From Planctomycetota bacterium (lineage in GTDB: Bacteria; Planctomycetota; PLA2): 64,000 bases of DNA. Both the position numbers and the translations under genes were made by a program. Location of the stretch: positions 1 through 64,000 of the forward strand of contig JAJFFH010000014.1 in the NCBI GenBank assembly GCA_021776735.1, in the 5' to 3' direction. A model generated the notes under the pieces. That model was not told the DNA's origin. It did no database searches and saw only the letters and a program-made list of their open reading frames with translations. Shown piece after piece: positions 45,730 through 54,574 of this stretch. Each line of letters begins with the position of its first letter. Positions within the stretch are counted from its first letter, which is position 1.

Positions 45730-47375
45730 TAGCGAATCCGGTCGAGCAGCTCCCGCACCCGCCGCTTCTCGAACGACGCGTGCAGCTTGCCCTCGATCAC
45801 GATCTTCTTGAACACGACGGTGTTCTCGAGCACGAACATTCCCGGGCGGACGCGGTCGATGCCGCGGCCGTCGTCGCCCAGGGTTGAGCCGCCGCGCTCG
45901 CCCGTGGCGCCGCGGTAGGTGATCGCGCCGGTCATCGTCGTGTTCTTGTAGGTGAACGACAGCGTGATGTCGCCGCCCGGGGCCGGTTGGGGCCGGCGGA
46001 TCGTGGCGCCGCGGAAAATGAAGCCGGTCTCGGGTGAGTCGACCGGCACGTCGGCGTTGACGCCCTTGCCGAACATCAGGATGCTGTGGCCGGGGCGTTC
46101 CTTGCGGTAGTTCTCGCCTTCGACCAGCCAGTGGTTCGTGACGAGCCACATGAGTTGGCGCGTTTCGAGGCCGTCTTGCGCGAACAGGAGGCCGTGGCTT
46201 TTCTTGGCGTTCGGCACCGAGACGCAACGGATCGCGACGTCGCTGGCGAACACGCCGCGATGGAGAAGACTCATCACGCCGGTGCCGCGCACGCCGCTGC
46301 GCGTCGGGCGAAACTCGCCCTTGCTGCGGTGCGGCAGCGTCGCCAGCTCTTCCCAGTCCGACCACTCCGCATCGGTCTCGAAGCGGTAGACGAGCCGGAT
46401 GCGCTGACCGCGAATCGAGGAGTCCGCGGCGTGGAACAGGCCCTTGACGCCTTGCACGCGGTAGAGCGACACCGCCCGCATCGCCGCGACCGTTTCCGCT
46501 TCGCGTTTCACGAACGCAAGATCGCCAAAAAAACCGGTGAAGTCGTCCAGCGCATTGGACGCCGGACCGTGACGGCCGGTCTGAAACAGGCGCTTTGCTT
46601 TTTTGAGGAGCGCGCGCGCCTCGGCCAGCCGCTTCACGTCCGGATGCGGCACGCTGGGCAGCGGCGGAGGCGGCGGCGGCAGCGCCCGGATGGTCGGCTT
46701 CACGCCCGGGCGTTGGGTGGGGCCGACGGGGCGGCCGGATGCGGTCGCGCGGTGCTGGGCAACTCGCAGTTGGCGGCGGAGTGCGAGCTCGGTGTCGCGG
46801 AGCTTGAGAACGAATGCGTCTTCGAGTTGCGCCGACAAACCGAGCGCGTCTTCGGCAGCGTCAAGCCGAGCGTCGGCGATAAGCCGCTCCACGTCTTCCT
46901 TGTGCCCCGCCAGGAGGCGGTCTTGTTCGGTGCGCAACTCATCGAGCATCGCCGCCAGTGCGGTCGCCGCCGGCAGTGCCTTCCAAGCCACGCGGTGGCG
47001 CTCGATCAGAACAGCCGCGTCCGCGTAGCGCCCCGCGCCGAGGTGATCCTCGACCTGCGCCGCGACGGAGTGGCAGACCCGTCCGCCTCGCTGCTCGACG
47101 GCGCCCCGCAGGTCCGACAGGACGCTGTCCTTGTCATTGCGCCGGTCGTCGTGTTTCGAACGCTCGCGCCGGTAGATCGAAGGGGCGAGGAGGGCGCCGG
47201 CGGAGCGGATCGCATCGAGCGACGCGCTGATGTCGGCCGGGTCCGGACGCGCGCCAGACGGTGTGGAGGGCTTGATTCCCCGGCGCCCGGCGGCCGCCGG
47301 AAGCACCTTCCAGACCAACACGACGGCGAGGCCGAAAAAGGCGAGGCCGACGATAACTGTGAGGTTGCGGCGCAT
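45729..47375 (-). CDS. Membrane-anchored hypothetical protein with helical middle
   Basis: This is a 548-residue protein. Start ATG 47375 (MRRNLTVIVGLAFFGLAVVL) gives a basic residue pair and one transmembrane helix; the longer open frame upstream is antisense to the next gene. Residues about 60-260 are charged and helical (ERLIADARLDAAEDALGL), residues about 225-245 hold a proline run, and the C-terminal 250 residues are beta-rich (FRGATIRRPQPAPGGDITLS, FVLENTVVFKKIVIEGKL), resembling a LamG- or concanavalin-like sandwich only loosely. Function unknown; it should face outward from the cytoplasmic membrane. Confidence 0.65.
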   Translation of the reverse strand: MRRNLTVIVGLAFFGLAVVLVWKVLPAAAGRRGIKPSTPSGARPDPADISASLDAIRSAGALLAPSIYRRERSKHDDRRNDKDSVLSDLRGAVEQRGGRVCHSVAAQVEDHLGAGRYADAAVLIERHRVAWKALPAATALAAMLDELRTEQDRLLAGHKEDVERLIADARLDAAEDALGLSAQLEDAFVLKLRDTELALRRQLRVAQHRATASGRPVGPTQRPGVKPTIRALPPPPPPLPSVPHPDVKRLAEARALLKKAKRLFQTGRHGPASNALDDFTGFFGDLAFVKREAETVAAMRAVSLYRVQGVKGLFHAADSSIRGQRIRLVYRFETDAEWSDWEELATLPHRSKGEFRPTRSGVRGTGVMSLLHRGVFASDVAIRCVSVPNAKKSHGLLFAQDGLETRQLMWLVTNHWLVEGENYRKERPGHSILMFGKGVNADVPVDSPETGFIFRGATIRRPQPAPGGDITLSFTYKNTTMTGAITYRGATGERGGSTLGDDGRGIDRVRPGMFVLENTVVFKKIVIEGKLHASFEKRRVRELLDRIR

Positions 47376-47505
47376 CTTCAAGTCGTATTGTCCACGCCTC
47401 AGCGTGTTTCGGCCGGGAAGGCCGCGTTCACAAGGAGTTACGCCGATCGGACCCCGGCGTACAGTACGGACCCGAAAATGTCGATAACTCCCGGGGACTC
47501 GTCTC

Positions 47506-48543
47506 ATGAGCAACGTCATCGATCCGTTCGAGGAGTACCTTCGCAAGAAGAAGGTCGAGCTGCTGGAGCGCAAGATGCGCGAGCAGGGCGGCAGCGCCCC
47601 GGTCCAGGTGGCCGAATCGGCGCCGGACGACCCCGGCAAGCTCGTCAACCCCGAGGATCCCGGCAAGGACGGCGAACTCGACCACGAGATGGACGACTTC
47701 TTCAAGACCGGCGGCGCCGCGGGCGCCCGGTTCTTCAACGAGGTCGCCACCATCGAAGAGGACAAGGTCGAGGAGATCAAGGGCGCGCTCGACGATGTCT
47801 TCGAGGAGGATGCGCCGGCCCCGCACAAGGCGGAAGGCGGCGACAACTTCGTGTCGTTCTTCCAGCAGGTGCAGAGCGAATTCGACGGCGCGCCGGGCCA
47901 GACCCGTGCGGCACCAGCCGCCGGGGCATCGGTCCAAGAATCAGCGGGGGGCGGGGGCACCGCCGGCCTGCTTGGCTCCGAGTCGTCGGATCCGACCGAT
48001 GTTCCGCCGCTGGCCCCGCTGACCAAGCCGTCCGACCCGGAAACCGAAACCGAAACCGAAAACGTGACCGGGGGCACCGGCACGACGCCGGCGACAGGGA
48101 CAATAGGGGCGACAGGGGCAACCCGGGGCGCGACGAGCCCCGCTGTCACCGACTCGCTGGCGCCGGCCATCGCGGCAGCGCTCGCTACGCCGACGACGCC
48201 GACCGTGTCCGATTCGATGCCGGCCACAGCGGCAGCTGCGGCCGAAGCACGTGCACCCGGAGCCGGCGCTGCGTCCGACGTGGCCTTTGACGCCATGCCC
48301 GAGGTGAGCGCTGGAACTGGACTCGGTCTCGACGAGGACTCCGAGGACGACGACACACTCAGCACGCTACGCAAGCAGAGTCGCCTCTGCCTGACCGAAA
48401 TCCTGCTCGGGTCGTCGTCGCAGGCCGACACGGCGCAGCAGATCGAGGTCTTGTGCCGTCTCGTCGATCGCCTCGTCGAGCGGGCGGCCCTGCCCGAGAG
48501 CGAGATCATCGAAGCCCTCATCAAGGCCGACGTCGAGTTCTAG
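47506..48543 (+). CDS. Acidic low-complexity hypothetical protein
   Basis: This is a 345-residue protein with a helical N-terminus (IDPFEEYLRKKKVELLERKM), an acidic stretch, a disordered Ala/Thr/Pro-rich centre with ETETETEN and GATGAT-type repeats (residues about 140-260), and a helical C-terminus (LCLTEILLGSSSQADTAQQI). No signal peptide or catalytic motif. ATG 47506 is divergent from the preceding gene. It is probably a cytoplasmic scaffold or adaptor, which is only inference. Confidence 0.6.
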   Translation: MSNVIDPFEEYLRKKKVELLERKMREQGGSAPVQVAESAPDDPGKLVNPEDPGKDGELDHEMDDFFKTGGAAGARFFNEVATIEEDKVEEIKGALDDVFEEDAPAPHKAEGGDNFVSFFQQVQSEFDGAPGQTRAAPAAGASVQESAGGGGTAGLLGSESSDPTDVPPLAPLTKPSDPETETETENVTGGTGTTPATGTIGATGATRGATSPAVTDSLAPAIAAALATPTTPTVSDSMPATAAAAAEARAPGAGAASDVAFDAMPEVSAGTGLGLDEDSEDDDTLSTLRKQSRLCLTEILLGSSSQADTAQQIEVLCRLVDRLVERAALPESEIIEALIKADVEF

Positions 48544-48549
48544 CCTACG

Positions 48550-48568
48550 GAATCCGCGCAGCGGATTC
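48550..48568. repeat. Hairpin module preceding a dispersed-repeat copy
   Basis: An 8-bp stem GAATCCGC/GCGGATTC with loop GCA, 7 nt after the stop of the acidic protein and 5 nt before repeat copy 9. Confidence 0.7.
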
Positions 48569-48573
48569 TGAGA

Positions 48574-48596
48574 CATCGCCGTCCGTGTGCTTCCCC
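48574..48596 (-). repeat. Dispersed repeat, copy 9
   Basis: The plus strand reads CATCGCCGTCCGTGTGCTTC and then CCC: a full-length family member with the upstream GCA-loop hairpin. Confidence 0.75.
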
Positions 48597-48652
48597 GGAA
48601 TGCACATCCCAGGTTGCCGCGACTCGAGCTGTCTTGCACTACGATGAGGCCG

Positions 48653-48853
48653 ATGACCGACGACGCCGTGCCGCCCGAGGAGGCCTCACCGAGTGCGGAC
48701 ACCTCGCCTGCGGCCGGCGCGACCTGGCGCCGCGTCGCGTTGATTCTGTTCACGCTTTGGGCGGTTGTTTTTTGTGCCGGCGCTTTGGGCGAACTCCTCG
48801 ATATCGAGTGGCTGCGGCGGGCGACCGACTTCAAGCGTTTCTTCCTCCGGTAA
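48653..48853 (+). CDS. Small single-pass membrane protein
   Basis: This is 66 residues from ATG 48653: an acidic N-terminus, then one transmembrane helix (VALILFTLWAVVFCAGALGE) and a basic end (RRATDFKRFFLR). The upstream gag may serve as a weak ribosome site. No family. It lies 88 nt before comF on the same strand. Confidence 0.5.
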   Translation: MTDDAVPPEEASPSADTSPAAGATWRRVALILFTLWAVVFCAGALGELLDIEWLRRATDFKRFFLR

Positions 48854-48941
48854 CAAAACAAACTCTCTTAACCCGCAGAGGCAAAAGGGGTTACGACGAG
48901 CCCGCCCGCCCAAATGTGACACCGTTTCCGTCTAGGAAGTG

Positions 48942-49646
48942 GTGAATCTGCTCGAAGCCCTTTTCGATATCGTCGCGCCGCCGTTTTGCGTGCTGTGTCA
49001 TGGTCCCCCCGGTGCAGTGCCGTGGCTGTGCACCGCGTGCGCGTCAAGGCTCACGCTGTGCGGAGGCGCGTGTTGCCTTCGATGCGGCCACACCGCGGTT
49101 ATCCCGACGCCGTCGTGCGCAGCGTGTCCCGGCTGGTCGGCCGTCTTCGTCGCCGCTCGCGCCGGGGCGCCTCATGTGGGCGCGGCACGGGATCTCGTGC
49201 GCTTGCTCAAGGCGGGCCGGTGTCTCGCCGCAGCTCAGCCCCTGGGGCATCTGGCAGCGGTTGCGGCGCGGCGCCTCAACCTGCCGTCCGACATCCTCGT
49301 CACGCCGGTCCCGCTGCACTGGTCGCGCCGGCGAAAGCGAGGGTTCAACCAGGCCGGGGAGATTGGACGGATCGTGGCCAAGGCGCTGCGGGCTCGTTTT
49401 TGCCCGCGCTTGTTGCGGCGCGTGCGACCGGCGACCCCGGAGGTCTTTCGGACGCGCGCCGGCCGGGCGCGGGAACTGCGTGGAGTGTTTCGTGCCGCGA
49501 CCCGGGCGCGCGGGACTGCCGTGCTTTTGGTCGACGACGTCATGGCGACGGGTCTGACGCTCGGCGCGTGTGCGCGTGCGTTGCGACGACGTGGCGTACG
49601 CGAGGTCTGGGCGGCTACGGCGACGCGGGTGCCCGTGCGCCGGTGA
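48942..49646 (+). CDS. comF: ComF-family phosphoribosyltransferase-like protein
   Basis: ComF family members are needed for DNA uptake in naturally competent bacteria. The 234-residue protein has the zinc-finger cysteines FCVLCHG, LCTACAS, CLRCGH and CAACPGW at the N-terminus and the PRPP-binding loop AVLLVDDVMATGLTL near the C-terminus, with VPLHWSRRRKRGFNQA between. Start GTG 48942 has AGGA 4 nt upstream; GTG 48939 is only one base from that site. Its 3' end overlaps the convergent membrane protein gene by 32 bases. Confidence 0.88.
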   Translation: MNLLEALFDIVAPPFCVLCHGPPGAVPWLCTACASRLTLCGGACCLRCGHTAVIPTPSCAACPGWSAVFVAARAGAPHVGAARDLVRLLKAGRCLAAAQPLGHLAAVAARRLNLPSDILVTPVPLHWSRRRKRGFNQAGEIGRIVAKALRARFCPRLLRRVRPATPEVFRTRAGRARELRGVFRAATRARGTAVLLVDDVMATGLTLGACARALRRRGVREVWAATATRVPVRR

Positions 49647-50181
49647 CGCCGAGCGCACGCTCTGCCGTCCACACGGCGGTCTTGGCCAGCGACAAGACAA
49701 AGAAGACGAGCAGCGACGTGGCGAGGATCGAGATGTTTCGTTCGATCCCGAACACCGACGTGCGATTCAGGTAGAGAACGACAAGGGCGGTCTCGAAGAC
49801 CCCGGCGAGGGTGATCTGTGCGCGCCGAAACGGCCACTCCCAGATGCCGAGCAGCAGAAACGTGAAGGCGTCGGCATAGACCGCGCCGCGCAAGGCGGCC
49901 GCGCCGACCTCGCTACTCCGCGCCCACCAAAAAAACAGACTGAAGAGAATCGCCTTGGCGACGAGTCCCGAGAGCGCGCCGATCCACGCAACCCGTTGGT
50001 GGGAACGGACTTCCGCCGTTGTGAGCACACCGTCACCGCCCAAACGCCCGCTTGGGGCGGACTGAAGGGCGGTCAAGCAGCGGCGGCATAAAAGCCGATT
50101 GCCAAAACGCTGAAGCAGCGCGCGACCATGGGGCTCCCTGCAGTATCCGCACGGGATCTTCACGGGCCCACCATCGGCCAC
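49615..50181 (-). CDS. Zinc-finger membrane protein, hypothetical
   Basis: This is a 188-residue protein. An N-terminal CGYC...CRRC zinc finger (Cys11, 14, 32, 35) is followed by four likely transmembrane helices (VAWIGALSGLVAKAILFSLF, ADAFTFLLLGIW, ITLAGVFETALVVLYL, ISILATSLLVFFVLSL). GTG 50181 is the start. No known family; a membrane protein with a cytoplasmic metal-binding head is the simplest reading. It is divergent from the beta-barrel gene at 50197. Confidence 0.65.
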   Translation of the reverse strand: MADGGPVKIPCGYCREPHGRALLQRFGNRLLCRRCLTALQSAPSGRLGGDGVLTTAEVRSHQRVAWIGALSGLVAKAILFSLFFWWARSSEVGAAALRGAVYADAFTFLLLGIWEWPFRRAQITLAGVFETALVVLYLNRTSVFGIERNISILATSLLVFFVLSLAKTAVWTAERALGVTGARAPASP

Positions 50182-50196
50182 AGCGGAGAAAAACTG

Positions 50197-51189
50197 ATGC
50201 GCACCCGTCTCCCCGGTCTCCCCGTACTCGCCTTGTTCCTTCTCGCCGTTCCCCTGGCGACCACGGCAGCCGCGGCCCCGCCGTGCACGGTAGAGACCGT
50301 ACTCCCCACAACCCCGACGTCCCGGGCCGTATCACGATCTCGGACGCAGCAGCCGCCCCGCGCGATATGGCCGCGGCGCAGGCGGAGCGCAGCAGCTGAG
50401 ACGCGTGACGCTGCCGCCGTCGCTGTGCGCCAATATCTCGGGGAGACGGCGCTCGACGAAGTCACCGGCTTCGACCGCATCCGGGCGGCATCCCGGAGCA
50501 GCGGCGGACTCCTGGGCTGGGTCGATGTTCGCGCGATGGCCTGGTATCCCTCGTTGGACGGCCACATCCAGGACAGCAGCGATCGCCTCGCGGTGAGCGA
50601 ACTCGGCCTCGACGACAATGAGGTCGCCGTCATGCCGCAGCTCCATCTGTCCGCCGGCGGTATCGGCGTCCGTGTGGACGCATTCTTCTTCGAGGTCGAG
50701 GCGCAGGCGCGCGTATCGCGCGAATTCAGCTTCGGCGGCGTCACGTTCACCGTGGACGACGATGTCTCGTCGCGCCTGCGGATCGACAACTTCCGGCTGC
50801 TCACGATGTACCCGGTGGTCAAGACCACACCGTTCACGCTCTGGATCCAGGCCGGCGTCTCGTATTTCCGGTTCGATGCGGAGGTCGAGACGAACGGCGT
50901 GCGCGGACAAGACGACGGGGACCTTCCGATCCCGATCGCCGGCCTGCTCGCCCAGGTCAAGGTCTGGAAGCTGATCGTCGAGATCGACATCTCGGGGTTC
51001 GCCATTCAGTACGGCAGCGACCTCGAAGGCACCGCACTCGACATCCAGATCAGCGCGGGCTTCGTCCTCGCCAAGGTCGTTGCGATTCGCGCCGGCTACC
51101 GCACAGTGACCATCGACGGCAGCTTCGACAGTTTCGAGGTCGACATCAGACTCGACGGCTTCTTCCTCGGCGGCGCGATCAACTTCTAG
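50197..51189 (+). CDS. Secreted beta-barrel-like protein
   Basis: This is a 330-residue protein with a signal peptide (MRTRLPGLPVLALFLLAVPL, then TTAAAA). From residue about 105 it alternates short amphipathic beta strands (LLGWVDVRAMAWYPSLDG, IGVRVDAFFFEVEAQARVS, TPFTLWIQAGVSYFRF) and ends in GGAINF, with the C-terminal Phe typical of outer-membrane barrels. Residues about 29-75 are Arg/Ser/Pro-rich and look out of frame: another frame over about 50290-50395 reads PGRITISDAAAAPRDMAAAQ. Two compensating indels are possible there. Ligand or channel role unknown. Confidence 0.65.
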   Translation: MRTRLPGLPVLALFLLAVPLATTAAAAPPCTVETVLPTTPTSRAVSRSRTQQPPRAIWPRRRRSAAAETRDAAAVAVRQYLGETALDEVTGFDRIRAASRSSGGLLGWVDVRAMAWYPSLDGHIQDSSDRLAVSELGLDDNEVAVMPQLHLSAGGIGVRVDAFFFEVEAQARVSREFSFGGVTFTVDDDVSSRLRIDNFRLLTMYPVVKTTPFTLWIQAGVSYFRFDAEVETNGVRGQDDGDLPIPIAGLLAQVKVWKLIVEIDISGFAIQYGSDLEGTALDIQISAGFVLAKVVAIRAGYRTVTIDGSFDSFEVDIRLDGFFLGGAINF

Positions 51190-51224
51190 CGCCGGTAAAC
51201 GGGAGCGCACGCCAACAAAGCGGC

Positions 51225-51246
51225 GGGAAGCGTACGGACGGCGATG
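51225..51246 (+). repeat. Dispersed repeat, copy 10 (left arm of an inverted pair)
   Basis: GGGAAGCGT then ACGGACGGCGATG. Bases 51229-51246 are an exact 18-bp inverted repeat with 51283-51300, separated by 36 bp. Confidence 0.8.
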
Positions 51247-51282
51247 CTCGTTGTTCGGTCCGGTGTTCTCTCGTTTTGGAAA

Positions 51283-51305
51283 CATCGCCGTCCGTACGCT
51301 GCCGC
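51283..51305 (-). repeat. Dispersed repeat, copy 11 (right arm of an inverted pair)
   Basis: The plus strand reads CATCGCCGTCCGTACGCT: the mirror image of copy 10 and able to form a long stem with it. Confidence 0.8.
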
Positions 51306-51375
51306 AGCGACTCCGTCCGTCCAATCTCGACACGGCGATCGACGTTCCGAATCGCGCCAATGCGCGCCATTTTCC

Positions 51376-51396
51376 GAGGCAGCGAACGGACGGCGA
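51376..51396 (+). repeat. Dispersed repeat, copy 12
   Basis: GAGGCAGCGA then ACGGACGGCGAT, followed by a run of eight T. It is the third copy in the 51190-51506 intergenic region, which otherwise shows no gene. Confidence 0.75.
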
Positions 51397-51506
51397 TTTT
51401 TTTTGAACGTCGCAACCCTCAGTGAATGCTTGAGTTGCGACGACACGCCTCCGCGGGGCGCGACCCGTTTTGCGACTAGATGGTGGGCGACCCGCCCGTC
51501 ATCGAC

Positions 51507-52877
51507 ATGAACTCGAAAACGCTGCAACTTCTCGGCATCCTATTCTGGCTGCCACTCCCGCACACCCCGCATGCTCTTGCCGAGCCGGATCCCCTGGCGT
51601 TGTACCGACGCTGGTGCCGTTCCCCTTCTCCCCAGTTGCGGATCCAGGCCGCGCGCAGCCTTCGAGGACATGAGAGCGACAAGTCGCGGGTCGCCCTATT
51701 CACCCTGCTCGGCGACGAGCACCCCGCCGTGCGAGCGGCCGCTCGCTACGAGCTTGTTCGCCGGCCGCCTCAGGAGGGGCCGGCGCTCGCTCGCGCGATT
51801 CTCGGCCTGCGCGACGCCGACGCGCGTCTCGAGGGCCTGCGCGCCGTGCTGGACCGTCGCGAGGACCCGACGCCGTTTGCCCGCGATCCCTCGCCGCCGG
51901 TCCAGTGCCGCGCCCTGGCCACCGGACGCGCTCCCCCCGCGGTGTGCCGCTTGCTGCGCAAGAGCCGCGACGTTTCCGTGCGCGCGTTGGCGCTGGAATC
52001 TCTCGACGACCCGGCGGAGGCGGAGCGCGATGTGCGCTCGTCGTCCGAAGTGTTGCGCATCGCCGCGGCGCGGGTGCGTGACGACGCTGGTGCGCTGGGC
52101 CGGCTGCTGAAGGACCGTTCCTGGCGCGTTCGGCTCGCGGCGATCCGGCGCGTGGAAGCGTTGCGTCGTCGCGAACTGGTTGCGCCGCTCATCGAAGTAC
52201 TGGCGGGGAAACCGGGCCGCGTGCGGGCACGCGCGGCCCAGGCGCTCGAGAACCTGACCCGTCTCCCGTTCGGCGAGAACGTTCGAAAATGGAGGACGTT
52301 TTGGTCCGAGCGGGGGGCGGACTTTCTGATGCCGAAGCCGCACAAGGTCAAGCCGAAGCGCAAGGGCCACAGCACCGCTGCGATCCGGTTCCGGCGATTG
52401 CCGATCACGTCTCGCCGCCTCTGTTTCATCATCGACGCGAGTCGTTCGATGAGCAAGCCGGCCCCCGGCAAACAGGGCAAGTCGCGCTGGGAACTGGTCG
52501 TGCGCGATCTCAAGGAAGTCCTCGCACACCTGCCCAGTGACGCGCGCTTCAACGTCGTCTTGTTCCGAACCGGGGTCGAGGCCTGGCGTCCACGCTTGGT
52601 TCCCGCGACGCGCGCGATGAAGCGATCGTGCACGGATTGGATCGACAAGGCCTCGCCGGCCGGCTGGACCAACCTCTTTGATGCGCTGGACATGGCGCTC
52701 CGCGACAACGCCGTCGATGCCGTCTACGTACTCACGGATGGCGTTCCGAGCCGAGGCGCGGAAACCCGCCGCGAGGCGATCCTCGACGAAATCCGCTACA
52801 TGAACCACTTAGGGTTCGTTCACTTTCTGGTACGTCCTGAGAGGAAGGAGGAATCGGGAGTGAACAGAGCCGAATAG
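51507..52877 (+). CDS. Secreted HEAT-repeat/VWA protein, 3' end lost to element insertion
   Basis: A signal peptide (MNSKTLQLLGILFWLPLPHT) is followed by HEAT-like repeats (residues about 40-250: HESDKSRVALFTLLGDEHPA, RVRARAAQALENL) and then a VWA domain from about residue 305, with the metal-site motif FIIDASRSMS and the later VLTDGVPS. The domain breaks off around residue 440, and the final 15 residues match the antisense of a serine recombinase gene. So the original stop and the end of the VWA domain were displaced by integration. Start ATG 51507 fits the signal peptide better than ATG 51480. Confidence 0.75.
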   Translation: MNSKTLQLLGILFWLPLPHTPHALAEPDPLALYRRWCRSPSPQLRIQAARSLRGHESDKSRVALFTLLGDEHPAVRAAARYELVRRPPQEGPALARAILGLRDADARLEGLRAVLDRREDPTPFARDPSPPVQCRALATGRAPPAVCRLLRKSRDVSVRALALESLDDPAEAERDVRSSSEVLRIAAARVRDDAGALGRLLKDRSWRVRLAAIRRVEALRRRELVAPLIEVLAGKPGRVRARAAQALENLTRLPFGENVRKWRTFWSERGADFLMPKPHKVKPKRKGHSTAAIRFRRLPITSRRLCFIIDASRSMSKPAPGKQGKSRWELVVRDLKEVLAHLPSDARFNVVLFRTGVEAWRPRLVPATRAMKRSCTDWIDKASPAGWTNLFDALDMALRDNAVDAVYVLTDGVPSRGAETRREAILDEIRYMNHLGFVHFLVRPERKEESGVNRAE

Positions 52878-54318
52878 TCACCTCCCGATCGCCCACGATG
52901 ATCCGCTCCGTGATGGCTTCGACGATCTGGCGCTTCTCTTTGAGGTCGAGGTCCGGGAACCGAAGGCAGACGTCCCTGGCCCCATGGACAACCTCGTCGC
53001 GCGACAGGTACTGAATCTTCAGGAAGTCGATCTCGCCCTTGAGCTCGGGAACCTCGTCCTCGAGACCCTTGAGTCGCTCTTCCAGTGGTTGGTAGCGGCG
53101 GCCGAAGCCGTCTGAGGAGATTTTTTTCTGGGCGTAGAGTTCGTGCAGGCCGTCGATTTCCCGGACCAACTTTCGGTGCTCCCGCTCCAGGGTCTTCAGG
53201 AGTCGCTCTCTCTCGCGGATGGTCTCGTCGGTCTGTTCGAGGAGCTTGATGATCTGATCGGGCGAGAGGAGGAAGGCTTGGAGTTGGGCCGTGAAGACGG
53301 CCTCAAGGTCGTCGGTCGGAATCTTTCGGTAGCAGGCGTTGCAGACGTATTTGGGGGTGGTCTTCAGTGTGGAGGAGGGCACGTACATTTTCTGGCCACA
53401 TTCGCACTCGGCCATGCCCGCGAAGAGGTGGCGGGGGCGCTTGCCGAGCGGTCGGCGCGTGGTTTGGGCTTCGAGAATGGCGTTGGCCTGGTTCCAGACG
53501 TCTTCGGGAACGATGGCCTCGACGGGCACTTCGATCCACTCGTCCTTGGGCTTGCGGACGACCTGTTTCTTTCCGCCCTCTTCGAGGGTCTTTGTGTAGT
53601 TGCGGCGGTGGATGCCTTTGGGTGTCGTGTCTCGCAAGAGCCGATCAATCGTCGTGGGGCTGAAGCGGAATCCGCGGCGGGTGCGGTATCCGCGTTTGTT
53701 GAGGGTGTCGGCGACGGTCTTCTTGCGACGGCACTCGATGTAGAGTTCGCAGATCAGACGACGGATGGGGGCCTCGTCGGGATCAGGGACGAGCTGCTTG
53801 TCGACGTACTGGTAGCCAAAGGGGGCTTGGCCACCGAGAGGCATGCCGAGCTTTGCGCGGACATGGACCGAGGCTGAGACGCGGGCGGCGATTTCTTCGC
53901 GTTCCCATTCGGCCATGGCTGCGATCATGGTGTAGAAGAGCCGGCCGGCGGGCGACGTCGTGTCGATGGCTTCGTCCAAGGAGATGAGGTCGGCGCCGTG
54001 TTCCCTGAAGAAGTCGGCGAAGTCGAGCAGTTCGCGCGTGTTACGTGCCAGTCGGGCGAGCTTCGAGAAGATCAGCGCCGTGATGCGTCCGCGGCGGACG
54101 TCTTCGAGCATGCGCTGGGCCTCAGGATTCTCTCGGACCGATCGTCCCGAGACGGCCTCGAGGTGGTAGACCTCGCAGACCTCCCAGTTCTTGGCGGTTG
54201 CGTACGCGCGGGCCCGATGCTCGTGGTGCTTGGGGCTGTCCCCTTGGGCCTGGTTCTCGCTTGAGACCCGAATCCAGACGCCGACTTGCCGGTCGTGGGT
54301 CGGCTCCGATGCGCTCAT
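52732..54318 (-). CDS. Large serine recombinase
   Basis: This is a 528-residue site-specific integrase. The resolvase domain (residues about 10-150) has catalytic Ser19 in GVWIRVSSENQ and the Arg-rich FSKLARLARNTRELLDF. The recombinase domain includes LGGQAPFGY and TRRGFRFSPTTIDRLL. The zinc ribbon reads CECGQKMY, then YVCNACYRK, and a coiled coil follows (about 375-450). Start ATG 54318 has AAGGAG 7 nt upstream, better than ATG 54342. The last about 40 residues, after IRLCSLPIPPS, are translated from host VWA DNA, so the native tail probably differs in the circular form. Confidence 0.92.
   Translation of the reverse strand: MSASEPTHDRQVGVWIRVSSENQAQGDSPKHHEHRARAYATAKNWEVCEVYHLEAVSGRSVRENPEAQRMLEDVRRGRITALIFSKLARLARNTRELLDFADFFREHGADLISLDEAIDTTSPAGRLFYTMIAAMAEWEREEIAARVSASVHVRAKLGMPLGGQAPFGYQYVDKQLVPDPDEAPIRRLICELYIECRRKKTVADTLNKRGYRTRRGFRFSPTTIDRLLRDTTPKGIHRRNYTKTLEEGGKKQVVRKPKDEWIEVPVEAIVPEDVWNQANAILEAQTTRRPLGKRPRHLFAGMAECECGQKMYVPSSTLKTTPKYVCNACYRKIPTDDLEAVFTAQLQAFLLSPDQIIKLLEQTDETIRERERLLKTLEREHRKLVREIDGLHELYAQKKISSDGFGRRYQPLEERLKGLEDEVPELKGEIDFLKIQYLSRDEVVHGARDVCLRFPDLDLKEKRQIVEAITERIIVGDREVTIRLCSLPIPPSSQDVPESERTLSGSCSGFRRGSPRGGFPRLGSERHP
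52805..52860. other. Probable attachment-site junction of an integrated element
   Basis: Here the HEAT-VWA frame changes from VWA-like sequence to a short unrelated tail, while on the other strand the recombinase frame changes to antisense of the VWA gene. The crossover should lie within this interval. The exact core cannot be set without the other border, which is outside the window. Confidence 0.45.
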
Positions 54319-54574
54319 GGTTCCGCTCCTTGTTTCTTCCATGATCGTACGGCATCACCGACTCGGCGGTGCGGCTGGGTTCTTGAGTCAGTCTACCGCT
54401 GTGATCGGAGACTTTCGCTGAGCCGCGCACTGCCGCTCGCCATCATCCTCATGATTGCATGATCGAAGAGACGCCGCACATCGCACAGCGAACGCGCATA
54501 GTGATTTCGAATTCGGACGGGAGGCTGGCTGTCCGCTGGCCAACGGTGTCGCGGGCGTCGCCGCGACAGGGCTG

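Noticed and set aside
47376..48524. Upstream extension of the 45729-47375 gene to 48524
   Set aside because: The extension is antisense to the 47506-48543 gene; MRRNLTVIVGLAFFG is a natural membrane-anchor start.
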